Source: T3SED10-260 sp035363255
Lineage (GTDB): Bacteria > Caldisericota > Caldisericia > UBA6126
NCBI GenBank assembly: GCA_035363255.1
Contig: DAOSES010000005.1
Coordinates: 1-64,000, forward strand
Direction: 5' to 3'
DNA length: 64,000 bases
Shown: positions 25,801-33,600 of the stretch, piece after piece
Numbering within the stretch: the first letter of the stretch is position 1
Layout: each line of letters starts with the position of its first letter
Translations under genes and position numbers: made by a program
Notes under the pieces: model-generated
Database searches by the model: none
Told to the model about the DNA's origin: nothing
What the model saw: only the letters and a program-made list of their open reading frames with translations

Positions 25801-27625
25801 CGGAACACCGCTTCAAGTGCGTCCTCAGATCGATATTGCTCAACGCAAACTCACCCTATCTCTCCCTGTAAGAATTGAAAACGATGCGGAAGTGACCATC
25901 GACATTCTATCTTCAGCCAACCTGAAAAATCCTACCCGGGATGGAATGTACAAGCTCAAAGTTTCCAGCTCAAAGGAAAGCAATCCTGTCGAGTCGGAAG
26001 CTTATCAGATTGGAACTTCACTTCTTGGAGATGTGAAGGTTTCCCTTTCTTCCTCAGTAGTAGAAACACCCAATGTAACCTATACGGTTAGTTTCCGTAC
26101 AGGAGCATATGGATCCCTTAATGTAGGCGATACCATCACAGTTAATTTTGATAGAAGATACCGACATACCTCAATTCAGGCATATCAAGTAAGTGTAAAT
26201 GGCGTTGTATTGAGTATCACCCCAGAAATCCAAGAAGGGCATATCATTGTTCTCAAAACTCCCATTGCGGTATCAGCTCAAAGCAATGTTACTCTCGCCA
26301 TCAGTGGCATCACCAACCCCTCCGAAGCAGGCGAATATACCCTTTCTCTCGCTACTCAGGCAGAACCTATGCCAGTTGTTTCAACTCCTTATCGAGTGGG
26401 TATGGTGCTGGAAACCAAAATTACTATCAATCCTGAAGAAGCCAATGGGCTTGCTGGATGGTACACCATTGCTCCCAACATCCTCTTTACCAATGAAGTC
26501 AGCTCTGCTCAGATCTTTTATTCCTGGGATCAGGGTAATTTCCAACTCTATACAGGTGGATCGATTCGAGCTCCTGAAGGGATCCATCTTTTAACCTGGT
26601 ACTCCACTGCAGAAAACTTCGAAGATGAAGCCAAGCAGAGTATGCAATTCAAGGTGGATACCAAAGCCCCCATGATCAGGATCACCAAACCCGTCGAAGG
26701 ATTTGTTGCCACTACCCCCACCCTCGTGGTTGAGGGCGAAGTGGACGAAGAGCATTCCTTTACAGTGAACGTAAATGAACGACCTGCTACCGTTACCGAC
26801 AAGCGATTCAGCATCACTGTCACTCTCAATCCTGGTGAAAACTGGCTGGATATTGTGGCTACTGATGAAGCTGGTAATCGAAGCATTAGTCCTCGAATGC
26901 GAGTCAACTATGCGGTTCCAGCAGAAATCAAATTCAATATTACCTCTCCCAAAGCCTTGTCTTTTGTTTACCCAGAGCTCAAACCAGCTCAACTGGCAGG
27001 CTCTTTCCAACTCACTGCAGCAATTAGGGTAACGGGCACTATTCAACCTGCAAACGCCAATACGCTCAATGTAATCATCCTTGGAAAAATGGAAAAAGCA
27101 TTGACCATCCCTATTGCAGCTGATGGTTCTTTTGATGGTGTTGTTAATCTACCAGTTACTGCTGGGCTCAATGGCATCACTTTCAGTGTCACCGACACAG
27201 CAACGGGTAAGGATTATTCCACTTCAGTGGCAGTGGTTTCCAAAGTTACTGTTACGCTTCAAATCGGAAATGCTCTTGCCTTCATGAACGATAAAGAATA
27301 TCGTCTGGATGCTCCTCCCTATATCAAGAATTCTCGCACCATGCTTCCCATGCGTTTTATTGGAGAATCCTTTGGGGCAACGATAGGATGGAATGCAGAA
27401 CAGCGCAAGGTTTCCTACACACTGGACAACATTGTCATTGAACTCGTCATTGGCAATGTTAACGCTTCAGTAAAGCGTGGCGAAAAAACCGAACAGCATA
27501 AGCTGGATGTAGCTCCTGAAATAGTCAATGGCAGAACATTTGTCCCAGTTCGCTTTGTTTCTGAACAACTTGGCGCAGAGATAAAATGGGACGCAAACAC
27601 TAAGAAAGTAACGATAGTAAAATAA
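16895..27625 (+). CDS. Giant secreted repeat protein with C-terminal stalk domain
   Basis: The start at 16895 has AAAGGAG 7 bases upstream and begins a signal peptide cleaved near AALSA; the product is about 3576 residues. I count about 19 repeats of roughly 120-140 residues. Each has an AEYxIxF strand, an I-x-FPxGTxxP strand, a VNG turn, and a final NPxxxGxYxLxVxTSxEP motif. Sixteen come before two Big-like Ig domains, an 11-proline linker and two divergent modules; three come after. Two Ig-like domains and a copper-amine-oxidase-N domain (about 27245-27625) end the protein. There is no LPXTG, SLH or C-terminal membrane helix. It is probably a surface fibre or adhesin, extended by hundreds of nanometres if the domains lie in line; that role is inferred. 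Confidence 0.85.
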   Translation: MRKGISLSIVLFLVLSQFVFVQPAAALSAANVTVTPPIAGKEASYSIAFTTGALPAHEIPASTGYIRITFPSGTTIPTTITAADVTVNAVATPSNPTVSGSSVRVMVPSSITPSSPVTLLFALNAGIKNPTTTTGNLKLKVETGYLVGTTQTVIESAVDSNPYFIGSPATVTPAVNTDLSTFVEYKVVWKLGNEGALSKNSGTITLTFPPAFDMPDGAYLNAIPGTYIMVNNTRLNASATCTKALPADPLVITFTTPVDLANNATVTVLLTNQVGMKNPIAGDYTIQVKTSKENTDIQSESFAIVNAVKFNIDLDPVKPGIQGVVVDPPVVSAEAEYVIAFQNNIPLSVNVGTITIAFPTSTMLPTSIPSSAVIFDVGGVVTDLVFTPARSGNNVTITVPVNIPANSDITITFQRSLKVKNPTTANIYHLQVMTSSQPHYRVSTPYAIGTAVTGIKVTPSPDTSNTENVQYLVEFKLGANGALTANTDKIYIMLKVAAPVMPSTLTPASVLVGNDRTLVATEVENTTLPADPLLAGYQRFIVTPPKDIAANQTVKVTFLSSAGLKNPTPESLRGYVRTNKEPILSDSPFYLIVDAAEVGNIVVDPPSSGVEAGYTIPVTIGQALAKDTDTITIAFPMATTIPTSIAPGSITVNGLGLNFAPTVSGRNITFRVPANYPATTLLTIEFTKAVKIKNPTTPGLYTLQVMTSMQPNYRVSPPYGIGSSVTNVKVTPSPDTASTTNAVYVVEFKLGANGALSGNTDKIYIMLKLDAPVMPSTLSPASVLVGNDRTVISTEIENTTLPADTLPAGYIRLVVTPPKDIAANQNVKVTFLASAGLQNPLPGSLRAFVRTNKEPIVMDSAYYLIVDAVLVGNVVVDPPSTSSEASYTFPITIGRAMVKDIDTVTVAFPQSNTIPTNITPGSITVNGLPLNFAPTISSRTVTFRVPDNYIAGTVLNIVFTKSAKIKNPTTAGLYELQVMTSMQPNYRVSPPYGIGTSVSGLKITPSPQTKLSTDVQYVVEFRLGANGALRGNTDKIVLLLPLTSPLMPSTIPGSSVMVGNDLCTIAIAVENTTAPTDALPGVEYVRIIVTPPKDIASGQNVKITFLPSASLQNPNAGNWRAYARTSQEPIVVESDYYLIADAIDITAVNVNPPSVSVEAQYTITFDIGTNLNQNTGTITASFPTGTTIPTTIPTSAVQITQNAITQNLTVNPQVSGTRVIITVPMNLIANPLWPITLVFQKSAGIKNPTKPGLYTLQMMTSAQPYFRESPMYTIGSSVSAVKITPMPNTMAEQNVEYHVEFKTGAVNLRANLDQIFVWLPISGVGPSPLSPATILVNGVYTSLSTTHVLDTINAVNYQKFMITVPAEVKQNSTAKVVFLSSCALANPLAEGIYKGYVATSLEDIPIESELYGIVDSVTFPGFIPPGDLRSVLPKPNAIKLPAQYLLSFRTTIGKPTLQANIGTVSVVFPAGTKVPGTISAGSIYVSKTPTPIWAPGTPDNVVCNPPSGTVVTQPVIVSGQEVTFRTPMDIFGGETVYVLFCLSANIENPPDPGLYHLQIKTSSQPNYGISRSYLIRSTIEKPVVTPIPAVTAELAEYTIRFKLGAQGALTPNVDKIFLAFKKDPLNVNDYTTPPAGNLAPSTIRVNGVFTTAFNIVQTGPVLPPNVDNAPGWTEYRWIEIQSPMALDASQEVTIQILESAGLINPINAGNHMLVAWTNKEPVAIGSFEYILGDAIKNVTVPVSHPNPRTAGSIAEYQIEFNLGASPVSALNANVSTVTVTFPEGTILPSSINPADIKIRQGVNPFASSLPPVVISDRSIQFVVPNSIAAGSSVTVLFAKGAKISNPTTPGSYRLKVRTSSQPIDAHSNYYTILSTSGIPKVSADPAVINYENTAYTVEFTSGQNGSLSAGIDKIKIYFDPTLAGFNDNPDPYPQLNTAIPPNSIHVNGVPISSIPEKINSLTRLQYLQFFTPVDIAAGELVIVEILGLTGIKNPGVVGPYRLVIETTSEPTPVESMEFSLFSSITAPLVTLSVSDATPPKPKGTSPHAKVQVKIDFNTGPAGNLVKDIGTLSIEFPFDTYLPLAFAPGSIRVNGITLVEAPVVDLEHRKITMKTPVHIASNAAVEIIFTELAGVRNPTQPGNYTLKVASSSEPLFIRSTPYVIEGLSAASVEVDPCLFDSAMAKYHISFQNTLPILSGSTIIIEFPHGTKLPSVIQGSYVLVNGRPANVGTFPQVAVNLQTVEIKVPENIPGLSVIDIVFLPEARITNPPSGNYMLKIRTNTADPDFRFIESQPYYICQLISLASVEITPQNPTLEKNSTRAFTAIVKDDQGNEVKSGLQFNWTLEGTVGNISPNNARTVTFTAGSQAGKGKLSVQVRAYGTPDPVTASTDITIAASLASITISPSSATVQTGKTQTFTATAKDELGATLNIDVDWTLIGALGSLSPAKGKTTTFTASSTEGTGQIKASATFGGVSKEATSSITVSSEAAPPPPPPPPPPPADVQPFTVVVAPSNVRSSQAEINFSFTVSALANVDNGLFDMTIPEAFPAPILTSSSAGFVEVKGGAGVELATPISINQRTITITVTKMTRGQIFTLSYSRVTAPERPGEYVFICNGKAKADASMKEVTEQPKVTVVSASDGAGRATIQPNEASAGAIGQQFAITFIADAIMDGGAISVTIPDGWSRPSLNATSPGFIKMGEMTAEVGSLEVSGNVITLPIEKLDINQKFTILYTNVEVPKNPNTYSFLVKSKGLGGTLKPIVLNPSVKVDNTRIADGKVEVKPNMTNTPAEYSITFRSSLSGFLPKDIGKITLVFPAETTLPSSIPSDQVTVNGKVVTQAIEVDPLRSTLSLSVPEDLPSNSLIIVKFSEKANIINPKTPKEDYRIMISTTSDSIPTASANFRIVVSLLRNVKVSVSPIVPGASAAYNIKLMVGGAGALNINQDTITLVFPSDTVLPATIAANSITVNGTPLQVRPQIDIAQRKLTLSLPVRIENDAEVTIDILSSANLKNPTRDGMYKLKVSSSKESNPVESEAYQIGTSLLGDVKVSLSSSVVETPNVTYTVSFRTGAYGSLNVGDTITVNFDRRYRHTSIQAYQVSVNGVVLSITPEIQEGHIIVLKTPIAVSAQSNVTLAISGITNPSEAGEYTLSLATQAEPMPVVSTPYRVGMVLETKITINPEEANGLAGWYTIAPNILFTNEVSSAQIFYSWDQGNFQLYTGGSIRAPEGIHLLTWYSTAENFEDEAKQSMQFKVDTKAPMIRITKPVEGFVATTPTLVVEGEVDEEHSFTVNVNERPATVTDKRFSITVTLNPGENWLDIVATDEAGNRSISPRMRVNYAVPAEIKFNITSPKALSFVYPELKPAQLAGSFQLTAAIRVTGTIQPANANTLNVIILGKMEKALTIPIAADGSFDGVVNLPVTAGLNGITFSVTDTATGKDYSTSVAVVSKVTVTLQIGNALAFMNDKEYRLDAPPYIKNSRTMLPMRFIGESFGATIGWNAEQRKVSYTLDNIVIELVIGNVNASVKRGEKTEQHKLDVAPEIVNGRTFVPVRFVSEQLGAEIKWDANTKKVTIVK
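18260..20737 (+). repeat. Two-domain tandem super-repeat inside the giant gene
   Basis: Inside the giant gene the domains alternate between an A type (KVTPSPDT, GANGALxxNTDKI, then NPxxxSLRxxVRTNKEP) and a B type (VDPPSxxxEAxYT, then KIKNPTTPGLYTLQVMTS). Equivalent lysine codons that open the A domains lie at 18260, 19079, 19898 and 20738, giving units of 819, 819 and 840 bases. Patches such as 19004 onward and 19823 onward are almost identical over more than 50 bases. The same A/B alternation can be followed, more diverged, to about 22530. Confidence 0.85.
24365..24397 (+). repeat. Polyproline linker tract with C8 run
   Basis: Eleven consecutive proline codons separate the Big-like domains from the second half of the giant protein. 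The tract includes an uninterrupted run of eight C (24371-24378) and several C5 runs. It makes a stiff extended linker and could be prone to slippage. Confidence 0.9.
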
Positions 27626-27678
27626 AAAATGATGTATACAAGGGCATCTTTCCTTTGCAAGCATAAAGGAGGACTCAG

Positions 27679-30600
27679 ATGAAGTTAAAAAAATGGTTTA
27701 GTTTGTTCTTAAGCTTGGTGTTGCTCTATTCCTGGATACCATTGGGCAGGGCAGCCATCAGCAATCTGATCAATACCCCCACTCCCAACACAGCGGGTTC
27801 GAACGCTTCTCAACGAATCCGATTCATTAATGCAGTCACGATACCCGTGGGTGGTCGCGTTGAAGTCACCTTTCCTCAACAGTTTGATCTGAGTAGTGGA
27901 GGAGACTGGATTCCAGCGGATATCGTTTTAAACTTTCAAGGAGGGCCAGCAGTTACGGTCAGTGATGTGATACGTAATGGTCAAAAAATCTCCTTTGGCA
28001 TTGGTGGAGCTGCTTCAGGAGTTGGATTTCAGGAGTTCACCCTCAATGCGCTGAGGATTATTAATCCCCCTACCCCCGGAACTTACACCGTATCTCTCAC
28101 CACTCTTGGCATCACTGGAACCCAACTGGAAGGTACAGCCACCTCTGCTTCATTTGAAATTATACAGGATATGAGTGCCGCTTCGGTCACGGTGGAACCC
28201 GATATTGCAGGGGCTAATGCCAAGATGACCATCCAATTTCGTCTTGGAACTGGAACTTCTCGTAGTCTATATACGGGAGATCGTATCCGTGTTGCTTTTG
28301 ATGCCAATGTGGTGGATTTGACCAAAGTTACCACCGTCCCCGGCACCATCCAACGATCGTTCCTAAAAGTAAATCAATCAGCAGTTACTACTGACCCCAC
28401 CATCACTCCTGGTGAGCCTGGGGTGAGTCGGGGTATTGTGGAAGTGATCATTCCCCAAAATATCACCTCCAGCGCTACCCAGGGTGCTGCTGTAACGATT
28501 ACTTTCGAAACAGGCGCAGGCATTCTCAATCCAAACGATGCTCCCTGGACTCGACGAGTGGAAGTTACCACCCTGCGAAGTAATGGCATCACCATTATCG
28601 AAGGTCCTGTGGCCTCAAATTTCTATGCCATTCGCACCACCGTTGCTGCTCCCAAGGTGTTTGTCAGACCTGAAATAGTTGGTATGAACGCTGAATATCA
28701 TTTATCCATGAAGCTTGGAGCTAACAGCAGTTTACTCAAAAACTCTGGAAGGATTGATGTAATTTTCCCAGAAGGCACGCAAATGCCAGCTTCTATCCCA
28801 GCTTCTGCCATTCGCATCAACACTGCAGTAGCAGAACCTGCCTTTCCCTGCGATGGACCCGATTCCCCTCCTTTTGAGCCTTTGGTTTCGGGACATAAGG
28901 TCTCTTTTGTGATGCCAGTGGATGCAGTAGCAAACAATTTTATTTGTATTGTTTTCAAGGCTTCCAGCGGAATAAAAAATCCCACAAGTCCTAGAGTATA
29001 TCACCTACAGATTTCTACTTCCTCGGATCCCTCCATAATATCTTCTCAAAGTTATTCCATTCGTCTTTCAGGAAGAGCCCAAGTTACTCCAGACCCTGCG
29101 AAATCCTCCGAAAGAGCTCAATATACTATCCAATTCCAGACTGGAGTCGATGGAGCCCTATATCCCTTTGGCACTGCTGGAACCAACAAAAATATTATGA
29201 TTACATATCCTGCTGGTTTTATACTTCCTGCAGGAATTGCAGCTGGCTTGATAACAGTCAATGGAGTTGCTACCACTGAAGCTGCAGTTATTGCAGCCCA
29301 GGTGATTACTTTTCCAGTTCCCCAGGTGATCGAAAATAACTCCTCCGTCACCATAATCATTAAAAAAGATGCTGGAATCATCAATCGAAAGATTGCGGAG
29401 TCTCCTGAATATCATAGTCTTGTGATAGAAACTGACAAAGAAAAAGGTCCCAACAAGATTATTTCTGACCAATTTATGTTGTATTCACCCATTACCGAAG
29501 TCTATGTGGTTCCTGGTGATCTTGGGGTTGGAGTGGTTAGTCGATATGAAGTCAGTTTTAAAATTGGTGATGTGGTAGAGGGTTTGAAACCCAATGACCG
29601 TATCAGCATTGAATTTCCCGCTGGCACTACCTTACCCTCTTTTATCTCCACAGGAAATGTTCGACTTCAGAACGATGCAGGAGTTTCTCCTTCTTCTTTA
29701 ATTATTGCTGGAAACACTATTCACTTGACTCTTCCAGCTACCTTTGTGCCTGTTCCTCCTCCTCCTGGCATCAACAATGTAAAAGTAATCTTTTTCCAAA
29801 GCTCGGGCATACGAAATCCCGAAAATCCAGGTTCTTATCGAGCCACGGTATATACTTCACGCGAAAATACTCCAGTTTTATCTGAGTTTTATACGATTGG
29901 TACTGTTTCGGGTCAAGTTCAAGTAACTGTTGACCCCAACAAAACGGGCTATTGCACTACCAGTGCTGAGGGTGCTCATTACACCGTCCAATTTACCACG
30001 GGTCAAACAGGTGGCGTTTCTTCCGGACAGCGTATTATGCTGGTATTTTCTCCTGAATATGGTCCCATTTTTACCGTCAACCATCCCCTGAATCTTATTC
30101 CAGCAGGCACCATTCTTGTTAATGGCATACCTACCCAAATCAACACCACCATCGACAATGCTCCCACCCCTCAACATCCTCTTGGGTCCAAAATGCTCTC
30201 CATTATTTCTCCCGTCAGCATCAGTTCTCAAAGTGTAGTAAAAATTGATTTGCTTTCTTCTGCAAACATTGATAATCCTCCAGTGTCTATCACCCCCCAA
30301 CCTTTCTTCTTACGTGTTTTTACAGATAGTGAACCCAGTGTTATCTCTGGATTGTACTACCTGATCTCAACCATTCGAGGCATTGGGGCTGGCTGTCACG
30401 ATCCTCTCGGAGTGGAGTTGACCAATCAACTCACCCGCATGGGAACTGATATCAAGATATCTTTGCGTACAGGTATAGTAGGTGCTCTCAATTCTGGCTC
30501 AGACAGGCTCCGAGTGAAATTTCCAGCCGAAACTCATATTCCCAGCTTTATTTCTGGCCAATACATTCGAATCAACACTGTGGACAATTTTGCAACCAGT

Positions 30601-33600
30601 GTAAGCGTTTTGAATCCCAGTATTTCTGACAAAACCGTAGCTTTCGAAATTCCATATGGGCTTACCATCGGAAATAACGCTACCGTATTTATCTATTTCC
30701 AACAGGGTGGAGGCATTGTTAATCCTTCTGTTCCTGGAAACTATCAACTTTTTGTATCCAGCACCAAAGAACCAACAGAAGTTGCTTCTCTTCATTATAC
30801 TATCGAAGGAATCAGCATTTCACGTCCTACCGTAGCTCCTCTTCCTACGCTGGCTGGAGCAGAAAAAACCCAATATACTATAAAATTCATGACTGGTGCT
30901 TATGGGAGTTTGAATATTGGTGATACCATCAATTTTGAATTTCCTGCTGGAACCGATATCGATCCAACACCTCCCAGAAATCCTCTAAATCCAAGAACAA
31001 TCTCTGCACAACATGTTTTGGTCAATGGAGTTCCTTGTATTATTGCACCCACCGTCATTAGTGCCACGCAGGTGATGATATATAGTCCAGTGGTCGTGCC
31101 TTCCAATTCGCGAGTCACCATTCTTTTCACCAAAGATGCCAAAATCAAAAACCCTATCGCTGCAGGAGATCTTTATACCCTCAGAATGTGGACTATGAGA
31201 GAAGGTAGCTCAAGCAATCCCTTAGTATCGGATGCATATGAGATTTCTTCAGCTACTAAAATCACGAAACCCGTAGTTACGGTAAGTCCCTGCACCCCCT
31301 ACAGCCCCTCTCGTTATGTGCTCGAGTTTTATACTCCCACCGCTATGACAGCCAATGTCGATGCTTTTGACATCGATTTCCCTTCCGGAACCTTTATCCC
31401 TTCCAGCATGGATGCTTCCAAAATATTGTTCAGCACTCAAGACAATCAAAACGTATCCTGTCAAATTAATCCTGTGATAGCTGCCTATCGAATCACCCTC
31501 ACCACCCCTATCAATGTCAATGCCAATAGCTACGTTAAAATCGATTTACTACGTGATGCCGGTCTGCAAAATCCAGTCGCAGGTAACTACAATTTACAAA
31601 TTGCTACCGTTGGAGCTATCCCTCCCAATCAGAATGAATCCTATGCTTATTACATCTGCCCGGATCTTGATTTTGGACGCTTGGAAATTACACCTTCCAG
31701 TATGCGTCTTCCTGTAGGCAAAACTCAAATTTTTGTAGCCAGAGCTTATGACACCCAGGGTCAACTCATGGATTATGGTGTGACTTATCGCTGGAATCTT
31801 TCCTCAAATATTGGTATGTTAGAAAACAATCATACCCAGACCACCGAATTTTATGCTCGCAACATGGGTTCAGCCAATTTATCAATGGTAGCAGAGTATG
31901 GCAATCGATCCATCTCCACCAGTGTTAGCGTGGTAGTCACAGGGCCAATGACTCGAATTCAATTGACACCCTCGGGCATTACCACCTCCAAGGGCTTGAA
32001 AACTCGTTTTACGGTTCAGGCTTTTGATGCCAACAACGAAGCTGCTGAAGGAGTTCTTTACCAGTGGACGGTAAGCCCAGAGCTTGGTGTGATCACACCT
32101 GTCCCTCTAAGCGACGAAGTTGAATTCCACGCAGATACCGAAGGGCAATGCGTGATACGGGTAAGGGGAACACAGGGCGGTTTGGTCCAAGAAGCTGAAG
32201 CTCAGGTGACAATCAAAGTAGGTGTCAATAATCTAGTGATCATGCCCTCCCAGCTTGGCAGCAACCCTCAACCCGGAGAAATTCTTGGACCCTTCACAGT
32301 TGAGCTCCAAAATCCTTTGAATCAAACTATCCCTGCATTTACTGAAACTCCCATCACTCTATCCTCCACTACTCCCCATGGTAGATTCTCTCTTGATGGT
32401 ATCAACTGGACAAGCTCCAATCAACTTCATACCTCCATTATGACCAACTTTGACAAGACTCAGCCCTTCTACTTGTGTGTCTTGGAAGCAGGAGATTGTA
32501 CTATTGTTGCCTCTTCTGATGACTACAACTCCTTCTTGATGCCATTATCTGTTCGCGGACACAAAAAAGGGATGGTCTTTTTATCTCCTCCGCAAAACCT
32601 GCGTAGAAACGTTATATCTGAAAAAATCAGCATCCAGATCCAAGATATTCTTGGTCAACCCTATGCAGTCAATAAAGACACGATGATACAGCTTAACTCC
32701 TCTTCTCCCCAGGGTCAATTTTCCAAGACCATGGATCCATGGATACCCCTCGAAAGATTCCTGCTTTCTCCAAGCCAGCACACCCTGGAATTGTATTATC
32801 GTGACTCTCGGGAAGGCACCCTGTCCATCACAGCAAGCAATCCAATCTTTGGCAGTGTTTCGCAGATATTCAATGTTGCTTCTCCTGGCGCTGTCAGTGC
32901 TCCAGAAGTTGTAGTCAAACCTGCTGTTTCTGGTTTATCCGCCAGCTATCAGATATCTTTCCATGTCGGTTTTGATGGTGCTCTGGAAGCTTCTCGAGAC
33001 TTCATCGAAGTGGTGTTTCCAGAAGGCACTCGTCTTCCCCAAAGCATCCCAGCCTCAATGATAACCATCAATTCACAGAGTTTGATACAAACTCCAGTCA
33101 TCAACACTTCTTTGCGAAGTATTCGCATGATAGTTCCCAGCTCCATATCCTCTACTGAACGGGTGGACTTGGTGATTCCTTCCATTACCAATCCTGAGCG
33201 TACTGGAAAATATACCCTAAAAGTAGCTACCAGTGTCCAAGCTACCTATTCCGATTCCCAGCCATACACCATCGATTATTCCACGATTTCTGATTTGAGC
33301 TGTGAAGCTGTGCCTTCTATTGCTGGATCGATAGCAGAACAGCGAATCAACTTCAAAACAGGATTAAAAGGAGCCTTGGAAGCGGAGCAGGACATCACAC
33401 TCATCTTTGATTTTGCCTACGAACTCCCTGCGGTGATCAGCTCTGCACATGTTCTATTTAATGGAATTCCCCTACCTTTTGACCCCAGTGTCAGTGGCAA
33501 GGCAATTGTCATTAAAGCTCCTCGATCCATATCAGCTGAAACTCTTGTCAATATTGTATTTAGCAAGGAATGCGGGATTAAAAATCCCCTCTATCCTGGC